DNA of 64,000 nt from Phaeobacter sp. B1627 (GTDB lineage: Bacteria > Pseudomonadota > Alphaproteobacteria > Rhodobacterales > Rhodobacteraceae). Made by a program: the position numbers and the translations under genes. Under the pieces are notes generated by a model, which was not told where the DNA came from, searched no databases, and saw nothing but the letters and a program-made list of their open reading frames with translations. The number at the start of each line of letters is the position of its first letter. Positions within the stretch are counted from its first letter, which is position 1. The stretch covers positions 310,001 through 374,000 of the forward strand of contig NZ_VCNK01000004.1 of the NCBI RefSeq assembly GCF_006265095.1, given 5' to 3'. Of this stretch, positions 35,528-43,581 are shown piece by piece.

Positions 35528-36445
35528 ATGAAGAAACTGACCGCAGCCGCCCTGGCCACAACTGCCCTGGCCACCACCGCCCTGACCGCCCCGGTCATGG
35601 CCGATGAAATCTCCGAGTTCCGCATCGGTATCCTCGGCGGCGAAAACGCACAGGACCGTCTGAACTCGAACGAATGCCTGCGCGCCAAAACCGAAGAGCT
35701 CTTGGGCGTTGAAACCAAGATGTTCGCCCCCGCCGACTATGACGGCGTGATCCAGGGTCTCCTCGGCGGCACCATCGACATGGCGTGGCTGGGCGCGTCC
35801 GGCTATGCCAAGACCTATCTCTCCGACCCCGAAGCGGTTGAGCCGGTTCTGGTCAAGGTCAACGTCGATGGCGGCTACGGCTACTACTCGGTCGGGTTTG
35901 CCCGCAAGGACGCAGGCATCCACGCGCTGGAAGACGTCAAAGGCAAGGTCTTTGGCTTTGGCGATCCGAACTCCACCTCCGGCTACCTGATCCCCTCCAT
36001 CGAGATCCCGGCACAGACCGGCTCCACGATGGAATCCGGTGCCTACTTCGGTGAGGTCAAATTCACCGGTGGTCATGAGCAGACCATCGTTGCCGTGAAC
36101 AATGGCGACATCGATGCCGGCGTGACCTGGGCCGATGGCCTTGGCAACTGGGAAGACGGCTACAACTCCGGCGCTCTGCGCAAGGCGGTTGATGCGGGCC
36201 TCGTCGACATGAACGATCTGGTCCAGATCTGGAAGTCCAAGCCGATCCCCGAAGGCCCCGTTGTGCTGCGCAAGGCGCTGCCGGAAGATGTGAAAGTCAA
36301 GATGACCGGCCTGATGGCCTCCATGCCTGCGATGGATTACGACTGCTACTATTCTGTCGCGGCCGGTGACTCCAAAGGCTTCATGCCGATCACACATGAC
36401 GCCTATGAGGTGATCATCGAAGCCCGCAAACTGAAGTCCCAGTAA
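35528..36445 (+). CDS. phnD: phosphonate-binding periplasmic protein
   Basis: 305 residues. Signal peptide about 1-26 (ALTAPVMADE) and a type II binding-protein fold with FRIGILGGENAQDRLNSNECLR near 32, APADYDGVIQGLLGGTIDMAWLG near 68-90, and FGDPNSTSGYLIPS near 143-156 (the STSG phosphonate-contact motif). Captures phosphonates for PhnCE1E2. ATG 35528 is preferred to the TTG or GTG-type starts upstream. A terminator-like hairpin follows the stop. Confidence 0.94.
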   Translation: MKKLTAAALATTALATTALTAPVMADEISEFRIGILGGENAQDRLNSNECLRAKTEELLGVETKMFAPADYDGVIQGLLGGTIDMAWLGASGYAKTYLSDPEAVEPVLVKVNVDGGYGYYSVGFARKDAGIHALEDVKGKVFGFGDPNSTSGYLIPSIEIPAQTGSTMESGAYFGEVKFTGGHEQTIVAVNNGDIDAGVTWADGLGNWEDGYNSGALRKAVDAGLVDMNDLVQIWKSKPIPEGPVVLRKALPEDVKVKMTGLMASMPAMDYDCYYSVAAGDSKGFMPITHDAYEVIIEARKLKSQ

Positions 36446-36464
36446 GCCGTTTCGCAAAATAGTC

Positions 36465-36498
36465 GCGGGGTTCGGATCCATCCGGACCCCGCATTTTT
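36465..36498 (+). terminator. hairpin with T-run between phnD and phnE (attenuator)
   Basis: GCGGGGTTCGGAT (36465-36477) and ATCCGGACCCCGC (36480-36492) pair over 13 positions with one G.U pair. The bottom is effectively a small loop at CC. A run of five T follows at 36494-36498. Likely reduces readthrough so that PhnD is made in excess over the permeases. Confidence 0.75.
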
Positions 36499-36552
36499 GG
36501 CCGCCGGAGCCTGTTTGAGCTCCGTGGTCCGTTTTTGAATCAGGACGAATTC

Positions 36553-37437
36553 ATGGCTGATCTGACCGCCAACGCTCCCCGGACAGTGGATGAGATCCGG
36601 GCGCAATATACCGATCTGACCCGACGCAAACGCCTCTATGGTGGGGTGTTGCTGGTCCTGTTTATTGCGATGATGGCGGCCGGGTTCCGGACAGCCGACG
36701 ACCGCAATGCAGGGTCGTTCTTCGACGGCATCCACCGCATTCTGGACTACCCGGGCGAAGTCCTGTCCGAAGCCTCCGAAAAGGCCGGCCAGCTGCCCGG
36801 TCATATGGTGCATTTCTTTCCGTCGCTGATCGAGACACTGAATATTGCCGGCGCCTCGACGCTGCTGGGGGCGATCTTCGGCACGGTTCTGTCGCTGCTG
36901 TCAACCCGGGGCATGGCGCCCTGGCCGCGTCTGATCCCGGTGTTTCGCCGGATCATGGACATCTGCCGCGCGATCCCGGAAATCGTCGTGGCGCTGGTGC
37001 TGATCTATCTGCTGGGGGGCGGGCCGGTGCCTGCGATGATCGCCATTGCGCTGCATACTGTCGGCTCGCTTGGCAAGCTGTTCTCTGAGGTGAATGAAAA
37101 CGCATCGCTGAAACCGGTCGAGGGGCTGTATTCCACAGGTGCCTCCTGGGCGCAGCGCATGTGGCTTGGTGTGATCCCGCAGGTGGGGCCGAACTATGTG
37201 TCCTATGCCTTGCTGCGGCTGGAGATCAACATCCGGGCCTCCGCCATTCTGGGCTTTGTTGGTGCCGGCGGTATTGGCTATGAGCTGAAGAATTCGATGT
37301 CCTGGGGGCAGGGGCGCTATGACGAAGCGGCCGCGATCTTTGTTTTGTTGTTCGCATCCATCGTTGTGGTGGATCAGATTTCCGGGTCCCTGCGGGACCG
37401 CCTGACGCACGGTGCACGCAAAGGGGCCACAGCATGA
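36553..37437 (+). CDS. phnE: phosphonate ABC transporter permease PhnE1
   Basis: 294 residues, about six hydrophobic segments. LIETLNIAGASTLLGAIFGTVLSLL near 92-116, the EAA-like loop SEVNENASLKPVEGLYSTGASW near 178-199, and ASAILGFVGAGGIGYEL near 228-244 are typical of PhnE. ATG 36553 with AGGA upstream. Its TGA overlaps the start of a second permease by 4 bases; the two likely form the heterodimeric channel. Confidence 0.93.
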   Translation: MADLTANAPRTVDEIRAQYTDLTRRKRLYGGVLLVLFIAMMAAGFRTADDRNAGSFFDGIHRILDYPGEVLSEASEKAGQLPGHMVHFFPSLIETLNIAGASTLLGAIFGTVLSLLSTRGMAPWPRLIPVFRRIMDICRAIPEIVVALVLIYLLGGGPVPAMIAIALHTVGSLGKLFSEVNENASLKPVEGLYSTGASWAQRMWLGVIPQVGPNYVSYALLRLEINIRASAILGFVGAGGIGYELKNSMSWGQGRYDEAAAIFVLLFASIVVVDQISGSLRDRLTHGARKGATA

Positions 37438-38756
37438 CCACCCTGGATGTCAACGCAGGCCCGCTGAAGGGGCAGATGGACAAGCTGTTCCTGAAAAAGC
37501 GGCTGATGAACTTTGCCGTCCCGGCGGCGATCATTCTCTATCTCGGCTATGTCTGCTTTGCCTTTGATGTGCCGGGCCTGTGGCAGCGCGCATCGCTGGA
37601 CAATGCCCGCACGCTGGTCTCGGACAGCTACAGCTACAAGACCCATGTGACCCGCGACAACCGCAGCGGCCTCGTCACCTACGCCATCGAGGGCGAGCGC
37701 AAGGGCGAATATCCCGAGGGTATGCGCCCGGCCTGGGTGAGTGCCACAGGCGACACGACGGTGATCGATCTTGAGGACGGCCATGTGGTCCGCTTTGGCC
37801 CCGAGACCATCGAATATGACATTCCCGGCTACGGTCTGGTATCTGCCACTCCCAGCCGCAGCAAAGGCGTGCAGGCGGTTCTGCCCGAGGGAGATCTGCC
37901 GGAGTGGATCAACCTGTCGAAAAACCGGCTGGCGATCACCACCGATGCCGGCCGTCTGACCGTGACCCGGAACCGGGCCGAGGTCTTTCGCTACTTCATG
38001 GGCTGGGAGCTGTTCTTCTTCACGCTCGACAGCCCCTATCATGGCATGGGGGCGGGCGAGCTGTTGTCCCGCGCGGTCTCCGGCGAGGCGGGCGCGATCG
38101 CCAACGATATCTGGACCAACAAGATGTGGCGCCATGGCGATGTGGCCTGGGCCATTGGCGAGACCATCCTGATGGCCTTTCTCGGCACCTTTGGCGCAGG
38201 TCTCGTGGCCTTGCCGCTGGCCTTTCTCGGGACCCGGAACTTCATGCCGGTCCGGGTCGTGCGGTTCGCGGCCCGCAGGGTGTTCGATTTCGTGCGCGGC
38301 GTCGACTCGCTGATCTGGACCGTGGTGCTGGCGCGGGCCTTCGGGCCGGGGCCGCTGACGGGGGCGCTGGCGATCCTGATCACGGACACCGGCACCTTCG
38401 GCAAGATCTTCTCGGAGGCGCTGGAAAATGTCGATGAAAAGCAGATCGAGGGAGTGGCCTCGACCGGGGCCAAACCCATCCAGCGCTATCGGTTTGGCGT
38501 CATCCCGCAGATCACCCCGGTTCTGCTGTCGCAGCTGCTGTATTTCCTTGAATCCAACACCCGGTCCGCGACGATCATCGGCGCGATCACCGGCGGCGGC
38601 ATCGGCCTGTTGCTGACGCAGGCGATCATCACCCAGAAGGACTGGGAAGAAGTGGCCTATTATATCGTCCTCATCGTGTTGATGGTGATGGTGATGGACT
38701 GGTTCTCCGGCTGGCTGCGCAAGCGGCTGATCCAGGGTGATGCAGGCGGCCACTAG
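37434..38756 (+). CDS. phnE: phosphonate ABC transporter permease PhnE2 with periplasmic insert
   Basis: 440 residues, much longer than PhnE1. TM1 at about 27-46 is followed by a beta-rich hydrophilic insert of about 180 residues (48-230; many Gly/Thr/Asp and YDIPGYGLVS near 125) that is probably periplasmic. The permease domain then starts with WAIGETILMAFLGTFGAGLVALPLAFLG near 237 and has SEALENVDEKQIEGVASTGAKP near 323-344 and RSATIIGAITGGGIGLLL near 379. The long form is common in alphaproteobacterial phn loci. Overlaps PhnE1 by ATGA. Confidence 0.92.
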   Translation: MTTLDVNAGPLKGQMDKLFLKKRLMNFAVPAAIILYLGYVCFAFDVPGLWQRASLDNARTLVSDSYSYKTHVTRDNRSGLVTYAIEGERKGEYPEGMRPAWVSATGDTTVIDLEDGHVVRFGPETIEYDIPGYGLVSATPSRSKGVQAVLPEGDLPEWINLSKNRLAITTDAGRLTVTRNRAEVFRYFMGWELFFFTLDSPYHGMGAGELLSRAVSGEAGAIANDIWTNKMWRHGDVAWAIGETILMAFLGTFGAGLVALPLAFLGTRNFMPVRVVRFAARRVFDFVRGVDSLIWTVVLARAFGPGPLTGALAILITDTGTFGKIFSEALENVDEKQIEGVASTGAKPIQRYRFGVIPQITPVLLSQLLYFLESNTRSATIIGAITGGGIGLLLTQAIITQKDWEEVAYYIVLIVLMVMVMDWFSGWLRKRLIQGDAGGH

Positions 38757-38798
38757 TACCCGGAGCCGGGCAGCTCGTAGGGGCCTCTGGCCGGGCTG

Positions 38799-38812
38799 TG
38801 TCTAGTTGTATA
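38799..38812 (+). promoter_or_regulatory. putative PhnF operator upstream of the hexapeptide-transferase gene
   Basis: TGTCTAGTTGTATA at 38799-38812 is identical to 40473-40486 in the phnF/phnG divergent promoter. It ends 51 bases before the transferase gene. The rest of 38757-38863 shows no gene. Confidence 0.6.
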
Positions 38813-38863
38813 TCGTCACCGGGGCGGTAGGAGCGCTGCCGTCCCTGCAGACAGAAAGAGAAT

Positions 38864-39484
38864 ATGATCATGGCAGAACTGTCGCCCGAGACCCCTTTGA
38901 TCCATCCCGGATGCTCGGTGGTGGACAGTCATTTCGGGGCCTATACCGAGCTCGGCGCCGGAACCCGGCTGGCGCATAGTCGCCTTGGGGACTACAGCTA
39001 TTGTGATCGCAACTGCGATATTGCCAATGCCGAGATCGGCAAGTTTTCCAATATCGCCAGCGCGACCCGGATCGGGGCGACGGATCACCCGATGGAGAAG
39101 GCGTCGTTGCACCATTTCCTGTATCGCTCGGCCAGTTATTGGGATGATGCGGAGGATGATGCGGACTGGTTCGCCCGCCGTCGCGCGCGCATGGCCCGGA
39201 TCGGCCATGACACCTGGATCGGCCATGGCGCCATGATCAAACCCGACGTGACGATTGGCCATGGTGCGGTTGTGGCATCGGGATCAGTGGTGACCAAGGA
39301 TGTGGCGCCCTATACGATTGTGGGCGGCAATACGGCCCGGCTGATCCGGCGACGCTACTGCGAACAGTCGGCAGAGCGGATGATGGGGCTGGCCTGGTGG
39401 GACTGGGACCATGCGGCCCTGCGGCGCGCGCTGCCGGATTTCCGGGCTCTGTCGGCTGAGGCGTTTCTGGAAAAATACGAGTGA
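38864..39484 (+). CDS. phosphonate-operon hexapeptide-repeat transferase (TIGR03308 type)
   Basis: 206 residues. Left-handed beta-helix protein with imperfect hexapeptide repeats at about 15-70 (ALGAG, LGDYSYCDRNCDIANAEIGKFSNIA) and 115-155 (IGHDTWIGHGAMIKPDVTIGHGAVVASGSVVTKDVAPYTIVGGNTA, the catalytic region of LbH acetyltransferases). It fits the family found in phosphonate operons. Possibly N-acetylates aminoalkylphosphonates, in the manner of PhnO, so that they can be used or detoxified. That is an inference. ATG 38864 or 38870. Shared operator sequence with phnG upstream. Confidence 0.85.
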   Translation: MIMAELSPETPLIHPGCSVVDSHFGAYTELGAGTRLAHSRLGDYSYCDRNCDIANAEIGKFSNIASATRIGATDHPMEKASLHHFLYRSASYWDDAEDDADWFARRRARMARIGHDTWIGHGAMIKPDVTIGHGAVVASGSVVTKDVAPYTIVGGNTARLIRRRYCEQSAERMMGLAWWDWDHAALRRALPDFRALSAEAFLEKYE

Positions 39485-39510
39485 CCCCTGTCACGCTGCG
39501 CTGGCCGGGA

Positions 39511-39648
39511 ATGCTCCCGCGCCTGCGGGTGCCCGGCCTGCGGCCGGACCCCCTGGCAGCCTTGGGCCCGGCATCGCGTCCCCTGCGGGGACGCGATGCG
39601 CGCCTCTTGTCCCATCGGGACAAGAGGCGCCACGCCCAACGGGAGCGG
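39511..39648. repeat. intergenic multi-hairpin element C
   Basis: Head ATGCTCCCGCGC (39511-39522), hairpin CCGGCC-TGC-GGCCGG (39533-39547), core CTTGGGCC (39561-39568), then two adjacent perfect hairpins: 13-base stem with TGC loop (39571-39599) and 14-base stem with ATC loop (39600-39630). Then come an inverted core GCCCAAC (39634-39640) and inverted head GGGAGC (39641-39646). A short hairpin GTGAC/GTCAC overlaps the preceding stop. Lies between convergent transferase and phnF genes; it is the only copy with a clear inverted core and head at the far end. Confidence 0.75.
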
Positions 39649-39703
39649 ACCGTGCTGCAATCCGAGGGGGGCGGGCTGCGGGCAACCAGTCCCGGACGCG
39701 CCG

Positions 39704-40414
39704 CTAGTCGTCGCCGAGGGTGAGGGTGACACGGTCGCCCGCAAACCAGGTCCGGCCGAATTCAATCGGAACATTGTTGGCATCATCCGATATGCCGGTT
39801 GTGCGCAGGATCGGCGCGCCTTCTGAGATCCGCAGATGCAGCGCCTGTGTCGCCGTCGCCAGCTTTGCCGTGATCCGGGTCTCTCGCCGGGTATAATCCT
39901 CCACACCACAGGCCCGGAGCGCGGCGGTGATGGACTCATGCGCCTCCAGGGCCTCGGCCAACCCGGGCAGGCGATCTGCCGGAAACACCGTCCGCGCCAG
40001 CGCGACGGGGTGGTCATCGGCATAGGACAGCCCCTCGTAGACCACCACGGGCGCACCGCTCGCCAGATCCAGGGCATCGGCTTCGCGGGGATCGGCGGCC
40101 AGCAGTTCCAGCCGCAGCACCTTCTTGCGCGGCACTCTTCCCGCACGCTGGATATTCTGGTGAAACCGGATGCGCTTGCCCAGCGGGTAGTCGGTGGGTT
40201 TCGCCGCCACAAACACCCCGGACCCACGACGGGCATGCACCAGCCCCTGCGCCGCCATATCGGCTAGCGCCCGGCGCACGGTATGGCGGTTCACGCCGAA
40301 GCGCGCCGCCAGCTGGGCCTCGGAGGGCAGCTTGCCGCCGGTCTCATAGCGCCCCTGCGCAATGTCATCTGTCAGGGTGATGACAATCGATTTCCAGACC
40401 GGCGTGCGGGACAT
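39704..40414 (-). CDS. phnF: phosphonate-operon GntR/UTRA repressor PhnF
   Basis: 236 residues. HTH in 10-72 (LPSEAQLAARFGVNRHTVRRALADMAAQGLVHARRGSGVFV) and a UTRA effector domain (about 90-230) with VVVYEGLSYADDHPVALARTVFPADRLPG near 130. HutC-subfamily regulator expected to bind the phn promoters and respond to phosphate or a phosphonate metabolite. ATG 40414 with GAAGG upstream. It is divergent from phnG with a 29-base palindromic site between them. Confidence 0.93.
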   Translation of the reverse strand: MSRTPVWKSIVITLTDDIAQGRYETGGKLPSEAQLAARFGVNRHTVRRALADMAAQGLVHARRGSGVFVAAKPTDYPLGKRIRFHQNIQRAGRVPRKKVLRLELLAADPREADALDLASGAPVVVYEGLSYADDHPVALARTVFPADRLPGLAEALEAHESITAALRACGVEDYTRRETRITAKLATATQALHLRISEGAPILRTTGISDDANNVPIEFGRTWFAGDRVTLTLGDD

Positions 40415-40471
40415 GTCACGAAACCTTCGCAAATGGATGACTTGTGCCGACAGGGCACAGTCATGTATGAT

Positions 40472-40500
40472 TTGTCTAGTTGTATAGTTCAGGTAGACAA
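40472..40500. promoter_or_regulatory. PhnF operator candidate in the phnF/phnG divergent promoter
   Basis: TTGTCTA (40472-40478) is inverted as TAGACAA (40494-40500) with a 15-base spacer. The left arm is part of TGTCTAGTTGTATA, which recurs exactly at 38799. TGTCTAG and GTATAG resemble the half-sites of HutC-type GntR operators. Confidence 0.65.
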
Positions 40501-40524
40501 CCCTGCCAAGAGGCCAGACCAGAC

Positions 40525-40977
40525 ATGACACAGGAAATTTCACCGCACCGCCGCAAGGGCTGGATGAGCCTTCTGGCCTCGGCAGACGCGGCTCGGCTCG
40601 AGACCCTTTTCGCCCGCCTCGACGCTCCGCCCGCCCATGAATGGCTGCGGGTGCCGGAAACCGGCGGCGTCATGGTGCGCGGGCGGACTGGCGGCACGGG
40701 CGCCCCTTTCAACCTCGGTGAGATGACCGTCACGCGCTGCACGTTGAAGATCGCGGGCGGCACTGTCGGTCACGGCTATGTGCAGGGTCGCAACAAGCGG
40801 CAGGCGGAGCTTGCGGCCAAGCTGGACGCGATGCTGCAGACCGATGCAGCAGAGCAGGTGGAGGAGAGGATCCTGAGCCCGCTCCGCACCGAGAGGGCCG
40901 CGCGCAAGGACGCCCGCGCCGCCAAAGCGGCCGCCACCAAGGTCGATTTTTTCACAATGGTCCGGGGAGAAGACTGA
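40525..40977 (+). CDS. phnG: C-P lyase core subunit PhnG
   Basis: 150 residues. RKGWMSLLASADAARLETLF near 10-29, the conserved LRVPETGGVMVRGRTGGTGAPFNLGEMTVTRC near 40-71 and GHGYVQGRNKRQAEL near 81-95 identify PhnG. It is part of the PhnGHIJ core and needed with PhnHIL for attaching the ribose triphosphate to the phosphonate. ATG 40525. Its TGA shares an A with the phnH ATG (TGATG). Confidence 0.93.
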   Translation: MTQEISPHRRKGWMSLLASADAARLETLFARLDAPPAHEWLRVPETGGVMVRGRTGGTGAPFNLGEMTVTRCTLKIAGGTVGHGYVQGRNKRQAELAAKLDAMLQTDAAEQVEERILSPLRTERAARKDARAAKAAATKVDFFTMVRGED

Positions 40978-41570
40978 TGACCGCCAGCATGACGCCTGAC
41001 ACCACCGATATATACTCCGGCGGCTTTGCGGATCCGGCCGTGGCCTCGGCCCATGGCTTCCGCGCCGCAATGGATGTGATGGCCCGCCCCGGCACCTGGC
41101 GCAGCCTGACGGGCGCGCGGGCGCCCGCGGGGCTCAGCGAGGCGGCTGCCACCCTGCTGCTGACGCTGTGCGATCCGGAGACCGGGGTCTACCTGGCACA
41201 GGACGTGGACAGCGCCGCCCTGCGTGGCTGGCTGACCTTCCATACCGGCGCGCCGCTGGTTCCGGCCACCGAGGCCGATTTCGCCGTCGGTGGCTGGGAC
41301 GCGCTGATGCCGCTGGACCAGTTCCGGATCGGCTGCTCGCAATACCCGGACCGCTCCGCCACGCTGGTGGTGGAACTGCCGGAGCGCCGCGCCCCCAATG
41401 CCACCCTCACCGGTCCCGGCATCAAGGACAGCGCCCGCCTGTATCTGCCCGATAGCGCGGCCCTGCAGCGCAACGCCATGCTCTACCCGCTCGGGGTGGA
41501 TCTGTTCTTTACGTCCGGCGCAGACGTGGCGGCCCTGCCGCGCTCCACCCAGATCACACAGGGAGGCTGA
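40977..41570 (+). CDS. phnH: C-P lyase core subunit PhnH
   Basis: 197 residues. IYSGGFADPAVASAHGFRAAMDVMARPGTW near 12-41 (typical PhnH start with the MARPG motif), LLLTLCDPETGVYL near 61, and GPGIKDSARL near 146. PLP-enzyme-like fold without catalytic role, forming part of the GHIJ complex. Overlap by one base with phnG. Confidence 0.93.
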   Translation: MTASMTPDTTDIYSGGFADPAVASAHGFRAAMDVMARPGTWRSLTGARAPAGLSEAAATLLLTLCDPETGVYLAQDVDSAALRGWLTFHTGAPLVPATEADFAVGGWDALMPLDQFRIGCSQYPDRSATLVVELPERRAPNATLTGPGIKDSARLYLPDSAALQRNAMLYPLGVDLFFTSGADVAALPRSTQITQGG

Positions 41571-41574
41571 TCAC

Positions 41575-42657
41575 ATGTATGTAGCTGTAAAGGGCGGCGA
41601 ACGCGCCATCGATAACGCCCATGCCTGGCTCGCCGAAGAGCGCCGCGGCGACACCTCTGTGGCCGAGCTGTCGCTGGCGCAGATCCGCGAACAGTTGAAA
41701 CTCGCTGTGAACCGGGTGATGGCAGAGGGGTCTTTGTTTGATCCCGACCTCGCGGCGCTGGCGATCAAACAGTCGCGCGGTGATCTGATCGAGGCGATCT
41801 TTCTGATCCGCGCCTACCGCACGACGCTGCCGCGCTTTGGCAACTCACGTCCGGTCGAGACGGCGGACATGGCCTGTGACCGGAGGGTTTCCGCCACCTT
41901 CAAGGACGTGCCGGGGGGGCAGGTGCTGGGACCGACCTTTGACTACACGCACCGGCTGTTGGATTTCAAACTCGCCGCCGAAGGAGAGCTGCCAGAGGCC
42001 CCGACCGCGCCTCCCCGCCGCGAGCCGACCCCGCATGTCACCAGCTTTCTGCGCGACGAGGATATCATCCAGACCGAACCCGACAGCGACGCCACCCCCC
42101 GCGACATTACCCGCGAACCGGTCGCTTTTCCGGCGGATCGCGCCACCCGGCTGCAGACGCTGACCCGGGGCGACGAGGGGTTCATCCTCGGCATGGCCTA
42201 TTCCACCCAGCGTGGATACGCGCGCAACCACGCCTTTGTCGGCGAGCTGCGCATCGGCACCGTGGCGGTGGAGATGGAGATCCCCGAACTGGGCTTTGCC
42301 ATCGAGATCGGCGAGATCGAGCTGACCGAATGCGAGACGGTGAACCAGTTCACGGGCTCCAAGACCGAGCCGCCGCAGTTCACCCGTGGCTATGGTCTGG
42401 TGTTCGGCCAGACCGAGCGCAAGGCGATTGCCATGGCGCTGGTGGACCGGGCGCTGCGCTGGCGCGAGCTGGGCGAAGACAACGTCGGCGCCGCCGCGCA
42501 GGACGAGGAGTTTGTCCTCAGCCATTGCGACAACATCCAGGCCACCGGCTTTCTCGAACATATCAAGCTGCCGCATTACGTCGATTTCCAATCGGAACTG
42601 GAACTGGTCCGCAAGCTGCGGCGTGAGGCCACTGCCGCGCAGGAGGCCGCAGAATGA
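41575..42657 (+). CDS. phnI: C-P lyase core subunit PhnI
   Basis: 360 residues. MYVAVKGGERAIDNAH at the N-terminus, QSRGDLIEAIFLIRAYRTTLPR near 65, LGMAYSTQRGYARNHAFVGELRIGTV near 203-228, and GYGLVFGQTERKAIAMALVDRAL near 280-302 are characteristic. PhnI has nucleosidase activity on ATP and GTP and, with PhnGHL, makes ribose-1-phosphonate triphosphate. GGGAGG precedes ATG 41575. Confidence 0.95.
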   Translation: MYVAVKGGERAIDNAHAWLAEERRGDTSVAELSLAQIREQLKLAVNRVMAEGSLFDPDLAALAIKQSRGDLIEAIFLIRAYRTTLPRFGNSRPVETADMACDRRVSATFKDVPGGQVLGPTFDYTHRLLDFKLAAEGELPEAPTAPPRREPTPHVTSFLRDEDIIQTEPDSDATPRDITREPVAFPADRATRLQTLTRGDEGFILGMAYSTQRGYARNHAFVGELRIGTVAVEMEIPELGFAIEIGEIELTECETVNQFTGSKTEPPQFTRGYGLVFGQTERKAIAMALVDRALRWRELGEDNVGAAAQDEEFVLSHCDNIQATGFLEHIKLPHYVDFQSELELVRKLRREATAAQEAAE

Positions 42658-42699
42658 AGGTCCCCTCCTCCAGTGCAACCGACCAAAAGGAAGCCCAGC

Positions 42700-43581
42700 A
42701 TGTCTGAATATAATTTCGCCTATCTCGACGAACAGACCAAGCGGATGATCCGTCGCGCCATCCTCAAGGGGCTGGCGATCCCGGGCTATCAGGTGCCCTT
42801 TGCCTCTCGGGAAATGCCGATGCCCTATGGCTGGGGCACGGGCGGCGTGCAGGTCTCGGCGGCGGCGCTGACCCCGGATGACACGCTGAAGGTGATCGAT
42901 CAGGGCGCTGACGACACCACCAACGCGGTCTCCATCCGCAAGTTCTTTGAACGCACCGCCGGCGTGGCGACGACCGAGGAAACCGAGCGGGCCTCCATCA
43001 TCCAGACCCGCCACCGCATCCCCGAGGCGGCGCTGCGCGAGGATCAGATCCTGGTTTATCAGGTGCCGATCCCGGAGCCGCTGCGATTTCTCGAACCGCG
43101 CGAGACCGAGACCCGCAAGATGCACAGCCTCGAGGAATACGGGCTGATGCATGTGAAGCTCTACGAGGATATCTCGCAGCATGGGCAGATCGCCACCTCC
43201 TATGCCTATCCGGTCAAGGTCGAGGGCCGCTATGTGATGGACCCCTCACCGATCCCGAAGTTCGACAACCCGAAGCTGGAAATGGCCGCGATCCAATTGT
43301 TTGGCGCGGGCCGGGAACAGCGGATCTATGCGGTGCCGCCCTACACAAAGGTCGTCTCGCTCGATTTCGAGGACTACCCCTTCGAGGCCACCAAGGCCGA
43401 CCACGCCTGCGATCTCTGTGCCGCCGCGGACAGCTATCTGGACGAGGTGATCATGGATGATGCCGGCGGACGGATGTTTGTCTGTTCCGACACCGACTAT
43501 TGCCGCAGCCGCCGCGCGGCGGGCCACGTGGGTCGCCTCGGCAGCGAGGCGCCCCTTTCAACCGGACCGGAGGCCGCCTGA
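42700..43581 (+). CDS. phnJ: C-P lyase catalytic subunit PhnJ
   Basis: 293-residue radical SAM-type enzyme that cleaves the C-P bond of ribose-1-phosphonate phosphate. The cluster and active-site cysteines are present with the exact family spacing: C-x2-C (CDLC near 241-244), 21 residues, C, five residues, C (CSDTDYC near 266-272). IPGYQVPFASREMPMPYGWGTGGVQ near 26-50 is typical. ATG 42700 after AAAAGGA. Its TGA overlaps the phnK ATG. Confidence 0.96.
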   Translation: MSEYNFAYLDEQTKRMIRRAILKGLAIPGYQVPFASREMPMPYGWGTGGVQVSAAALTPDDTLKVIDQGADDTTNAVSIRKFFERTAGVATTEETERASIIQTRHRIPEAALREDQILVYQVPIPEPLRFLEPRETETRKMHSLEEYGLMHVKLYEDISQHGQIATSYAYPVKVEGRYVMDPSPIPKFDNPKLEMAAIQLFGAGREQRIYAVPPYTKVVSLDFEDYPFEATKADHACDLCAAADSYLDEVIMDDAGGRMFVCSDTDYCRSRRAAGHVGRLGSEAPLSTGPEAA

